A DNA stretch of 64,000 nucleotides, from positions 1,071,001-1,135,000 of the forward strand of contig NZ_JARKIN010000001.1 of NCBI RefSeq assembly GCF_029351045.1, in the 5' to 3' direction. The notes under the pieces are model-generated. The model saw only the letters and a list, made by a program, of their open reading frames with translations. It was not told where the DNA came from and did no database searches. The DNA is from Streptomyces sp. WMMB303 (GTDB lineage: Bacteria; Actinomycetota; Actinomycetes; Streptomycetales; Streptomycetaceae). The position numbers were made by a program, and so were the translations under genes. The stretch's first letter is position 1. Each line of letters starts with the position of its first letter. This document shows, piece by piece, positions 28,932 through 38,927 of the stretch.

Positions 28932-30039
28932 CCTTGTGCTCCCCTGGTTCCTGGTCGAACTCGTCGGTCACCAGCGGGGTCCCGTCCCCGGCGTCCGTGG
29001 TGCCGCTCCATCTGACGAGGAGCGCGCCCAGCGCCTCGTCCTGGTCCAGTGCGACGGCCCGCTCCCGGTACAGCTCCAGCAGCGCGAGGAAGCGGGCGAC
29101 GACCGTGAGGGTGTCGGGAGCGTCCCGGGTGAGCTCCTGGAAGCTGGCCTCGCCCCGCTCCCGCAGCCGCGCCACGACCACCTCGGCCTGCTCCCGGACG
29201 CTGACCAGCGGGGCGTGGATGTGCTCGACATACACCTGCGGCTTGGGCTTGGGCCGCATGGCCTTGACGGCCAGCTTGGCGAAGCCCTCCGGGCCGACGC
29301 TGAGGGCCACCTCGGGCAGCAGCTCGGCGTGGTGCGGTTCCAGTCCCACGGTGCGCGGGTGGCGCCGGGCCTCCTCGTCCAGCCGGGCCGCGAAGATGTT
29401 CGCGATCTCCTTGTAGGCGCGGTACTGGAGCAGCCGCGCGAAGAGCAGGTCCCGGGCCTCCAGCAGCGCCAGGTCGGCCTCGTCCTCCACCTCGGCCTGC
29501 GGGAGCAGCCGGGCGGCCTTCAGATCGAGCAGCGTGGCGGCGACGACGAGGAACTCGGTGGTCTGGTCGAGGTCCCACTCCGGGCCCATGGCGCGGATGT
29601 GGGCCATGAACTCGTCGGTGACTCTGGAGAGGGCGACTTCGGTGACGTCCAGCTTGTGTTTGGAGATGAGCTGGAGCAACAGGTCGAAGGGGCCTTCGAA
29701 GTTGTCGAGGACGACCCTGAACCGCCCGTCGTCGGCCTCCTGCTCGGCCTCGGCGGCATCGGCCTGCGCGGCGGAGGCTGCCGGGTGCTCTTCCCCGGCG
29801 GCCGGTCCGGCGGCCTCTTCCGGCCCGGTGGGCGGTTCTGCGGTTGCGGGTGCGGGTGCGGGTGCGGAACGTTCCGCCGGTACCGGCGCGGGCGGGGCGC
29901 TCGGCGCCGCGGGGGCGGCCGTCACGGCCCCATCGGGACTCCCGACGGCGGCGGGCTCCGCCTCGTACGCCGTCCCGGGCCCCCGCCCCAGCGGTCGGCG
30001 GGAGCCCCGGCTGCGGGGTGCGTCGTCAGGAGTGGGCAT
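28924..30039 (-). CDS. scpA: Segregation and condensation protein A (kleisin)
   Basis: 371 residues. A Pro/Ala/Glu-rich extension of about 104 residues precedes the kleisin core, which starts at FRVVLDNFEGPFDLLLQLI and contains the SMC-neck binding helices; the C-terminal winged helix ends LLVRWSG. It bridges SMC heads in condensin. The extension is longer than in Bacillus and is probably disordered. It lies 25 nt after the stop of the ribbon-helix-helix gene within the parA-rluB operon. Confidence 0.95.
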   Translation of the reverse strand: MPTPDDAPRSRGSRRPLGRGPGTAYEAEPAAVGSPDGAVTAAPAAPSAPPAPVPAERSAPAPAPATAEPPTGPEEAAGPAAGEEHPAASAAQADAAEAEQEADDGRFRVVLDNFEGPFDLLLQLISKHKLDVTEVALSRVTDEFMAHIRAMGPEWDLDQTTEFLVVAATLLDLKAARLLPQAEVEDEADLALLEARDLLFARLLQYRAYKEIANIFAARLDEEARRHPRTVGLEPHHAELLPEVALSVGPEGFAKLAVKAMRPKPKPQVYVEHIHAPLVSVREQAEVVVARLRERGEASFQELTRDAPDTLTVVARFLALLELYRERAVALDQDEALGALLVRWSGTTDAGDGTPLVTDEFDQEPGEHKDD

Positions 30040-30064
30040 CGCAGGCAGCGTACTGGCAAGCAGG

Positions 30065-30769
30065 TCAGCGCCCGCGCAACCGCCGTACGAGAATGCTCGC
30101 GTCTCCGCGGGATTCGAGGTCGGCCAGCACGACGGCCACGGCCTCGCGCACGATCCGGCCCCGGTCGACGGCGAGTCCGTGTTCGCCGCGCAGCACCAGC
30201 CGGGCGTGTTCGAGGTCCATCAGTTCCTCGGCGGAGACATAAACGGTGATCTTCTCGTCGTGCCGCTCGCGCCCGCTGGGGCGGCGGGCCGCCCGGCCGC
30301 GGCGGGAGGCCGCCGGTGCGGCGGACGCCGTCGAGGGGGCCGGTCCCGAACCACCGGCCGGCTGGCGGCCCTTGGCCGCGGCAGAGCGGCGCCCGGTGCG
30401 CTCGCCGGACGCCGGGCCCGCCTGTTGGGGCGGTGCGGTCCGCTGGTCGTCAGCCGTGGCCGTGCCGCGCGCGCCGCGTGTGGTGCGCCGCGCGCCGCTG
30501 CTGCCGGGCTCGCCGCCGGACTCGTCGGCCGCGGAGCGCTCGGCGCCGCCCGGCTCCGGAACCGGCTCGGAGGCGGGAGCGGGCACCTTGGGTCCGGGAG
30601 CGGCGGGAGCGCCCGCGGCCGGGCCCACCGAAGACTGCGCCGGGGCCTCCCCGTTCGCCTGGCCGACCTGCGCGGGCCGCTCCTCCTGCGGTGCGGACGG
30701 CTGTACGGCTGCACCGCCTGTCGTACGGAACAATTCGTCGGCTGCCGGGAGACTCACTCGGCGTGGCAC
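30065..30769 (-). CDS. Probable ribbon-helix-helix DNA-binding protein beside ParA
   Basis: 234 residues. The first about 165 are Ala/Pro/Gly/Arg-rich and disordered. The last 65 look folded: KITVYVSAEEL (a short strand) followed by two helices, LMDLEHARLVLRGE and RGRIVREAVAVVLADLE, the order of a ribbon-helix-helix (MetJ/Arc) domain. Start GTG at 30769 has GGGAGGTG at 8 nt and overlaps the parA end by 16 nt; GTG at 30757 gives a 4-nt overlap but a weaker site. Position and fold suggest a centromere-binding or ParA-stimulating partner. This is inference; the family has no assigned function that I know. Confidence 0.72.
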   Translation of the reverse strand: MPRRVSLPAADELFRTTGGAAVQPSAPQEERPAQVGQANGEAPAQSSVGPAAGAPAAPGPKVPAPASEPVPEPGGAERSAADESGGEPGSSGARRTTRGARGTATADDQRTAPPQQAGPASGERTGRRSAAAKGRQPAGGSGPAPSTASAAPAASRRGRAARRPSGRERHDEKITVYVSAEELMDLEHARLVLRGEHGLAVDRGRIVREAVAVVLADLESRGDASILVRRLRGR

Positions 30770-31962
30770 CGGGCGAGCACCTCCCTGGCGAGCTGGCGAT
30801 AGGCGGCGGCGCCGACGGAGTTGGAGGCGTACGTCGTGATCGGCTCACCCGCGACGGTGGTCTCCGGGAAGCGGACGGTGCGCCCGATGACGGTGTGGTA
30901 GACGTTGTCGTCGAACGCCTCGACCACCCGGGCGAGCACCTCGCGGCTGTGCACGGTCCGCGAGTCGTACATCGTCGCCAGGATGCCGTCCAGCTCCAGC
31001 TCCGGGTTGAGCCGTTCCTGGACCTTCTCGATCGTCTCGGTCAGCAGCGCGACACCGCGCAGTGCGAAGAATTCGCACTCCAGCGGGACGATCACCTTGT
31101 GCGCCGCGGTGAGCGCGTTGACCGTGAGCAGGCCGAGCGAGGGCTGGCAGTCGATGACGATGAAGTCGTAGTCGTTGAGCAGCGGGCCCAGCGCGCGCTG
31201 CAGCGTCGACTCGCGGGCGACCTCGCTGACGAGCTGCACCTCGGCCGCCGACAGGTCGATGTTGCTGGGCAGCAGATCCATCCCGGCCACCGCGGTCTTC
31301 AGCAGCACCTCGTCGGGGGCCAGGCCACGCTCCATCAGGAGGTTGTAGACCGTCAGGTCCAGTTCCATCGGATTGACGCCGAGACCGACCGAGAGAGCAC
31401 CCTGCGGGTCGAAGTCGACCAGCAGCACGCGTCGTCCGTACTCCGCGAGTGCCGCCCCCAGGTTGATGGTCGACGTCGTCTTGCCGACGCCGCCCTTCTG
31501 GTTGCACATGGCGATGATCTTGGCGGGGCCGTGCTCGTTCACCGGGCCGGGGATCGGGAAGTACGGCAGCGGGCGTCCGGTCGGGCCGATGCGCTCCCGG
31601 CGCTGCCGGGCGGCATCGGGCGCGAGGGTGGCCGCGTACTCGGGGTCGGGTTCGTACTCCGCGTCCGGGTCGTAGAAGTGACCCTCGGGCAGCTCGCCCT
31701 GGTTGGGGTCGTAGTGCGGGTCACTGTAGTCGGCGAAACGCTCGGCGGACGGACCGTTCGCAGCGTCGCCGGCCGTGGCGTTCACGTGGTGGCCGTCCGT
31801 GCTCTGGTTGGCTGTCATGGTGGGCGTCAGGTTCTGGTGGGCTGCGAAGGTGCGGACAGCAACGGAGCCGACACCCTCGGGTCCTGTGGGACCTGAGGAC
31901 CCCTGGCCTCGTACAGGCGCTCCTGGTTGACCACCCCCGGGAGAAAATGTCGACTCGTTCAC
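30754..31962 (-). CDS. ParA-like chromosome partition ATPase
   Basis: 402 residues. A Tyr/Asp/Pro-rich N-terminal region of about 145 residues precedes the ATPase. The deviant Walker A is KGGVGKTTST, then VDFDPQGALS (Walker A-prime) and FIVIDCQPSLG (Walker B), as in ParA/Soj. Start GTG at 31962 has AAGGAGGT 10 nt upstream. Streptomycetes have a separate parAB near oriC; this copy lacks a ParB neighbour and instead heads an operon with a ribbon-helix-helix protein, scpA, scpB and rluB. It probably acts in chromosome organisation or sporulation rather than as the main segregation ATPase. Confidence 0.9.
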   Translation of the reverse strand: MNESTFSPGGGQPGAPVRGQGSSGPTGPEGVGSVAVRTFAAHQNLTPTMTANQSTDGHHVNATAGDAANGPSAERFADYSDPHYDPNQGELPEGHFYDPDAEYEPDPEYAATLAPDAARQRRERIGPTGRPLPYFPIPGPVNEHGPAKIIAMCNQKGGVGKTTSTINLGAALAEYGRRVLLVDFDPQGALSVGLGVNPMELDLTVYNLLMERGLAPDEVLLKTAVAGMDLLPSNIDLSAAEVQLVSEVARESTLQRALGPLLNDYDFIVIDCQPSLGLLTVNALTAAHKVIVPLECEFFALRGVALLTETIEKVQERLNPELELDGILATMYDSRTVHSREVLARVVEAFDDNVYHTVIGRTVRFPETTVAGEPITTYASNSVGAAAYRQLAREVLARCHAE

Positions 31963-32344
31963 AAGTCGTCGTACCTCCTTGGTGACCAGGAAATTTCTCA
32001 ACAGGTCAGCGTGACACCATGCCGACGGTTGGCGACTCTATGGCGTGTCGGCGGTCCGCAGCAACACAATCCGCCTCAGACGGCCCGATGTGTCGGTATG
32101 CGGACCCCTTGCTGTCAAGAGGCTCCCGGGTGACGTCGGGGTGGTTTCCCCGGTGGGCAAAAAGGTTGGACAGTTACGTTAAGGGCAAGTCGGGTCGCCG
32201 TCCCGCGGACACGGCGACGTCACCGTCCGGACCTTGCCCACAAGGCCCGGACGGTGACGTGAGGTTGCCGATGTTGACGCCGGGAGTTGACCGGCGGCCG
32301 GTTCGTCCCGGCCCCGCCGCAGGCGCGCCGGCCGGCTTCGCGGC
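31963..32344. other. Intergenic region ald / parA
   Basis: About 380 nt. It carries the strong parA ribosome site (31973-31980), AT-rich patches near 31985-32190 that probably include the parA promoter, and the ald terminator. No gene is seen. Confidence 0.5.
32217..32260 (-). terminator. Terminator hairpin after alanine dehydrogenase gene
   Basis: ACGTCACCGTCCGG and its exact complement, a 14-bp stem with an inner CCTT/AAGG pairing, 85 nt past the ald stop. Confidence 0.75.
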
Positions 32345-33469
32345 TCAGCCCAGCAGCGTCGCGATGTCCCGCACCGGCAGGTCGTGCGCCTCGCCCACGG
32401 GTCCGTAAGTGACCTCGCCGTCGTGCGCGTTGAGGCCCCTGGCCAGCGCCGGGTCGCGGCGCAGCGCCTCCCGCCAGCCGCGGTTGGCCAGCTCCACGAT
32501 GTACGGGAGCGTCGCGTTGGTCAGCGCGTGCGTGGAGGTGTTCGGCACGGCGCCGGGCATGTTGGCGACGCAGTAGAAGACCGAGTCGTGGACGCGGAAG
32601 GTCGGCTCCGCGTGCGTGGTCGGCCGCGAGTCCTCGAAGCAGCCGCCCTGGTCGATCGCGATGTCGACAAGGACACTTCCCGGCTTCATCCGGGAGACCA
32701 GCTCGTTGCTGATCAGCTTCGGGGCCTTGGCGCCCGGGATCAGCACGGCGCCGACCACCAGGTCCGCCTCGAGCACCGCACGCTCCAGCTCGAAGGCGTT
32801 GGAGGTGATGGTGCGCACCCGGTTGCCGAAGATCTTGTCGGCTTCACGGAGCTTGTTGACGTCCTTGTCCAGCAGAGTGACGTGGAAGCCGAGGCCGACC
32901 GCGATCTGAGTGGCGTTCCAGCCGGAGACCCCACCGCCGATCACGACGGCGCGGCCCGGGTTCACCCCGGGCACCCCGCCGGGCAGCACACCGCGGCCAC
33001 CCGCGGAGGCCATCAGGTGGTAGGCGCCGACCTGCGGGGCGATCCGGCCCGCGACCTCGGACATCGGGGCGAGCAGCGGAAGGGTGCGGTTGGCCGGCTC
33101 GACGGTCTCGTAGGCGATGGCCGTGGTGCCCGACTCCAGCAGCGCGTCGGTGCACTCGCGCGAGGCGGCCAGGTGCAGGTAGGTGAAGAGGGTCTGGTCC
33201 TTGCGGAGCCGGTGGTACTCCTCGGCCACCGGCTCCTTGACCTTCAGCAGCAGGTCGGCGGTGGCCCACACCTCGTCCGCCGTGCCCAGGACGGTGGCAC
33301 CGGCGCCCGTGTACTCGGCGTCCGGGATGGAGGAGCCGGCTCCGGCGTCCTTCTCCACGTACACATCATGACCGTTCCGCACCAGTTCGTTGACCCCGGC
33401 CGGGGTGATGGCGACACGGAACTCGTTGTTCTTGACCTCGCGGGGGATACCGACCTTCACGTCGATCAC
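32345..33469 (-). CDS. ald: Alanine dehydrogenase
   Basis: 374 residues, standard length. It deaminates L-alanine to pyruvate with NAD+ and can run in reverse. The N-terminus KVGIPREVKNNEFRVAITP is characteristic, YLHLAASREC contains the catalytic histidine, and VVIGGGVSGWNATQIAVGLG is the dinucleotide-binding loop. The start is GTG at 33469 or GTG at 33460; AAGGA precedes both. A promoter is predicted about 85-110 nt upstream. The gene is flanked by its own promoter and terminator and is therefore monocistronic. Confidence 0.95.
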   Translation of the reverse strand: MIDVKVGIPREVKNNEFRVAITPAGVNELVRNGHDVYVEKDAGAGSSIPDAEYTGAGATVLGTADEVWATADLLLKVKEPVAEEYHRLRKDQTLFTYLHLAASRECTDALLESGTTAIAYETVEPANRTLPLLAPMSEVAGRIAPQVGAYHLMASAGGRGVLPGGVPGVNPGRAVVIGGGVSGWNATQIAVGLGFHVTLLDKDVNKLREADKIFGNRVRTITSNAFELERAVLEADLVVGAVLIPGAKAPKLISNELVSRMKPGSVLVDIAIDQGGCFEDSRPTTHAEPTFRVHDSVFYCVANMPGAVPNTSTHALTNATLPYIVELANRGWREALRRDPALARGLNAHDGEVTYGPVGEAHDLPVRDIATLLG

Positions 33470-33832
33470 GGTCCTTCACTCAGGGGTGCAGAAGGCAGAG
33501 AAAGCCGGGTCGCGCATGCTCGAAGACACCGGGGGGACCGCGGCTCGACCAGTCTAATGAAGGAGGCCGAGCTGTCCAGCCTTACAAACAGTCGATCTTT
33601 TTCGATATTGCTATGTGTTTCGCAGGTTCCCGATGGGGGGCTGCGACAGCGCCCCCGCGAGCGCCACGGACGGCCGCCGAGTGGCGCATGTCACCCCCTG
33701 CGGGGGCTCGGGGATTCGTTCCTTTTCCATCTCTCGCCCCAGTCCGTCCCCAACTCGGCCCCGGTCCGGCTCCCCGCCTTGCGGCTCCGGTTCCGGGCTC
33801 GGATGCGGGCCGGGGAGCGGGCCGGCCGGTTC
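33470..33832. other. Intergenic region upstream of ald
   Basis: About 360 nt with an AT-rich centre (33550-33640). It contains the predicted ald promoter; no gene is supported. Confidence 0.5.
33551..33578 (-). promoter_or_regulatory. Predicted promoter of ald
   Basis: Reading the minus strand: TGGACA (33573-33578), a 16-nt spacer, then TAGACT (33551-33556). The leader would be about 75 nt. Confidence 0.45.
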
Positions 33833-35944
33833 TCAGTCGCCGGCGGCCCCGGCGGTGCCCGCCGCGGGCCGCCGCAGTCGCGCCGCCGCCGTCCGGTACC
33901 GGCGGGCGTCCCGCAGGCTCCCGGCACGCTCACACGCCTCCGCGGCCCGCAGCGCCAGTTCCACCGCCAGCCGGACGTCCCCCGCGCCCCGGGAGACCGC
34001 ACACGCCTGGCCATAGGTGCGCAGCGCGTCCGTCCGGCGCCCCACCTGCTCCTGCACCGCCGCCACCTCGGCCAGCGCCCGCGCCCGGGCGGCCGGCTCC
34101 CGGAGCCTGCGGAAGGCGGCCGCCGCGGCCCGCCACGCCCGCAGCGCCTCCTGGGAGCGGGCCGCCCGGGTGTGCACGGTGCCGACCCGGCCGTGCAGGC
34201 GTGCCACCGCCGCCCGGTCCGCGTGCTCGTCCCGGGCCAGCCGCAGCTCCAGCGCCCGGCCGTACCAGTCGGCGGCCCGGTCCCAGTCGGCCAGCTCCGC
34301 GTAGCTGTCGCCCAAGGACTCCAGGGCCCGGCCCGCCGCCCACTCGTCCTCGCCCTCCCGCGCCGCGTCCAGCGCCGCGCGGTAGCGGACGAGGGCCTCC
34401 GCCCAGCGGTCGGTCCCCGCGTCCAGATCCCCGAGGTTGAGCAGCGCGGCGGCACGCTCCCGGTGCCTGCCGTTGCGCTCCGCCACCAGCAGCACCAGCT
34501 CGTGCAGTTCGTAGCGGTCGGCCGCCGCCTGCTCGGGCGCCTCGTGCACGTCGAAGGCCCGGGCCAGTGCCGACACCAGGCGGCGGGCCAGCGTGTCGAG
34601 CTCCCCGGCGCCCTCCGCGACGGCCGCCCGGACCGCCGACAGCAGCGCCGGGCGCCGCGTGCGCAGCCAGCTCCGCGCCTCCAGGGGGTGCAGGAAGCGC
34701 AGCGCGCGCGGCATTCCCGCCAGTTGCCGGCGTGCCTCGGACCCCGACGGTTCACACACCGCGCGGCACGCCTGGAGCCGGCTGACCAGCCGCTCCAGCA
34801 TCCGCGCCCGGGCCAGCAGCACCTCGTCCGGTTGCTCGTGCGCGGCTGACGCGGCGCGCAGCAGCGGATCCAGACACCCCGGAACCTGATAGTGCGCGGA
34901 GTCGAGCGGCCGCAGCAGACCGAGCCGCTCATAGTCGTCCAGCGCCGCGTGCGCGCTGCTCAGCGAGCAGCCGCCGAGCGCGGAGGCGAGCTGCGGATCG
35001 ACGAACCCCGCGGGCGCGAGGGCCAGCAGCCGCAGCAGGCGCCCCAGCGGACGCGAGAGGGAGTCGTGGACGAGCCAGAAGGCCCGCTCCAGCGGATCCG
35101 GGGCCGCCGAGGACCGGCCGGCCTCCGCGGAGTGCGACTCCTCCGGCGTCGGCGGACCGCTTTCGGCCAGCGCCCGGGAGGCGTCGAGCAGCGACCGCTT
35201 GGGGTGGGCGCCGAGCCAGCCGCCCAGCAGCGTCAGCGCCGCCGGAAGAGCACCGCACTGCTCGACCAGCGTCTCGGCGCTGCGCGGATCCACGGTGACC
35301 CGCGGCGAGGAGCCGGCCTGCCGGGACAGCAGCGCCACGGCACTCGCGCGGTCGAGGCCGCCGAGGGCGCACGGGCGGACGTCGGGCACGCCGGTGAGCG
35401 GCCCCGAGGAGACGGCGACCACCAGACAGTCGCGGCTCTCCGGCGCCAGGTCGAGGATCTGCTCGGAGTCGGCCACGTCGTCGAGGAACAGCAGGACCCG
35501 GCCGCGGCGCTCGAGGGCGGAGCGCAGCGCCTCGGCGACGTCCGCCGGGTCGGCACCGGGCGGCGGGTCCTGGGCCGCCGCGTCCTCCTCGGGGCGGCGC
35601 CCTGGGCCGGCGCCGGGGCTGCGCGCGAGGGAGGCCAGCAGGTCGCGGGCGGTGCGCTCAGTGGGAACCGGGGTACCGCCCGGCTCGGTGAGCCGGGCCC
35701 GCAGCACCCCGCCGGGATAGCGGTCGGCCACCTGCCGGACGAACTCCTCGGCCAGCGTGGTGCGGCCCGAGCCGGCCGCCCCCGCGATCAACAGCACGCG
35801 GCTCTGCGGGAGCGGGCGGCCGGACATGGTGTGCAGCCCGGCGCTCTCCAGGTCGGCGCGCAGCGCGCGCAGTTCGCGGTCGCGGCCCGTGCAGGAGTGG
35901 GGGCCCGACCCCGCGGCCGCGGGCTGCACCGCCTGATCTGTCAC
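33833..35944 (-). CDS. STAND-type NTPase-like protein with TPR repeats (AfsR-like architecture without DNA-binding domain)
   Basis: 703 residues. Residues 20-330 form an NB-ARC-like module: P-loop GAAGSGRTT at 55-63 and Walker B LLFLDDVAD around 151-159. The middle is helical, and the C-terminal third (about 490-690) consists of tetratricopeptide-type repeats (AALLNLGDLDAGTDRWAEAL, ALESLGDSYAELADWDRAAD). The P-loop lysine is arginine (R61), so nucleotide binding may be altered. There is no N-terminal SARP or HTH domain, unlike AfsR. GTG at 35944 has GGGAG at 9 nt. A signalling or scaffold role is inferred; partners are unknown. Confidence 0.8.
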   Translation of the reverse strand: MTDQAVQPAAAGSGPHSCTGRDRELRALRADLESAGLHTMSGRPLPQSRVLLIAGAAGSGRTTLAEEFVRQVADRYPGGVLRARLTEPGGTPVPTERTARDLLASLARSPGAGPGRRPEEDAAAQDPPPGADPADVAEALRSALERRGRVLLFLDDVADSEQILDLAPESRDCLVVAVSSGPLTGVPDVRPCALGGLDRASAVALLSRQAGSSPRVTVDPRSAETLVEQCGALPAALTLLGGWLGAHPKRSLLDASRALAESGPPTPEESHSAEAGRSSAAPDPLERAFWLVHDSLSRPLGRLLRLLALAPAGFVDPQLASALGGCSLSSAHAALDDYERLGLLRPLDSAHYQVPGCLDPLLRAASAAHEQPDEVLLARARMLERLVSRLQACRAVCEPSGSEARRQLAGMPRALRFLHPLEARSWLRTRRPALLSAVRAAVAEGAGELDTLARRLVSALARAFDVHEAPEQAAADRYELHELVLLVAERNGRHRERAAALLNLGDLDAGTDRWAEALVRYRAALDAAREGEDEWAAGRALESLGDSYAELADWDRAADWYGRALELRLARDEHADRAAVARLHGRVGTVHTRAARSQEALRAWRAAAAAFRRLREPAARARALAEVAAVQEQVGRRTDALRTYGQACAVSRGAGDVRLAVELALRAAEACERAGSLRDARRYRTAAARLRRPAAGTAGAAGD

Positions 35945-36214
35945 GGGCTACGCTCCCGTTCGCTGTTCACCTGGTGTGTGCGCGGACGAATACCGCGAGC
36001 GTAGTTCACCGCGGGCCGCCGGCCGGTGCGAACAGCCGCCGCGCCCGCCCCGGGAATCACCACATCGGCTCAGGTCGGCCGGACCGGACGCCCGGGGCCC
36101 GGAGTCCTCGCCGCCCGGCGCCGGGCGGACACCGCGGCACGGCCGCCGCGCCCCGGACGCCCGCGCGCGGCGCGAGGTACGGGGCGGGAAGCGCGGCGGC
36201 GGCTCCCGCTGCGG

Positions 36215-36861
36215 CTACACCGGCTCGAAGGGCCGGGCGGGCCAGGGGGCTTGGGCGGGACGCAGCGCCCCCAGACCGCCGCCGCTGGAGAGCGCGGCGG
36301 TCAGCGCCAGACACCCGACCACGAGGCAGTTGTTGTGCAGCTGCCCGGCGAGCGCCCCCCGCACCAGTTCCTCCACCGGCACCCTGGCCAGCTCCATGTC
36401 GGCCTCTTCCCCGGAGACCTCGAAGCGCGCGCCCTCGGCCTCGGACAGCCGCCGGGCCAGGAAGATCCGTACGGCTTCGTCGCTGCCGCCGGGGGTGGTG
36501 TAGACGTCGACCAGGACCCGCCAGTCCTCGGCCTGGACGTGGGCCTCCTCGTACAGCTCCCGCTGCGCGGCGGCCAGCGGGTTCTCGCCGGGGACGTCCA
36601 GCAGGCCGGCCGGGATCTCCCACAGCTTCTCGCGGACGGGGTGCCGGTACTGGCTGAGGACCAGCACGTGGTCCTGGTCGTCCAGGGCCAGCACGGCGAC
36701 CGAACCGGGGTGGGTCTGGTAGTCGCGGCTGACGGCGACCCCGTCGGGCATGACGACGTGGTCGGTGCGGACCCCCGTCTTGGCGCCCTGGAACGGTGTG
36801 GAGGTCGCGGTGACCTCCCACTCCTCGGGCGTGTCGGCGATGCGGGAAGCGGACACGGCGC

Positions 36862-36865
<4 letters not shown>
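36215..36865 (-). CDS. Nudix hydrolase, ADP-ribose pyrophosphatase type
   Basis: 216 residues. The Nudix helix reads [18 protein letters not shown], with the catalytic RE...EE set intact, although the usual Gly after EEx is His. [17 protein letters not shown] downstream is typical of ADP-ribose pyrophosphatases, which hydrolyse ADP-ribose to AMP and ribose 5-phosphate. GTG at 36865 overlaps the pyrG stop by 4 nt (GTGA). Translational coupling to CTP synthase is conserved in actinobacteria, but the reason is unknown. Confidence 0.9.
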
Positions 36866-38511
<1,646 letters not shown>

Positions 38512-38927
38512 GGCCAAGAGGGGGCTCCCGTGGTCGCTTGGTGGGGTGCGATGGCTGCGTCCCGGATGGGTGGCCCGGGTGGCCTCGCTGCGGTTCGGGG
38601 GGCTGCCGTCTCGAACACTTCGCGTTCGCGTGCCCACCGCTCCACGGGCTACCAGCGTAACAGTGCCGAGGGGGCGGTGCCGCTGCCGAGGCCCGTCGGC
38701 GGGTGGAGGCCGCGACCGGGTGCGCCCCAGGGTGACGGGAGAGTCGCAGCAGGTGAAGCCCTCGGTCAAGCTCACCCCATCGGCGCAGCCGGACTCAGCC
38801 GACCGTCGGGCGGAAGGGATCGCTGCGTCGTATCCTGCACGGACATCTGCCTGGGGACAGGCAGAAACTCACAGGTCATCCAGCACGTCCCGCGGGGGCG
38901 TCGCAGTTCGTTCGACTGGAGATGCAC
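38512..38927. other. Divergent intergenic region pyrG / GH15 gene
   Basis: About 415 nt. A TATCCT hexamer at 38831-38836 could be the -10 for the rightward gene, without a clear -35. pyrG promoter elements are not resolved, and no gene is evident. Confidence 0.4.

Noticed and set aside
32384..34849. A long plus-strand open frame opposite ald and the STAND/TPR gene
   Set aside because: It spans two real minus-strand genes and their intergenic region, and encodes low-complexity sequence with no domain. It is an artefact of GC bias.
33833..35944. STAND/TPR gene as an anti-phage defence system
   Set aside because: There is no effector domain such as a nuclease, TIR or protease, and the neighbours are ald, Nudix and pyrG, which are housekeeping genes. 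Only a general signalling role can be supported.
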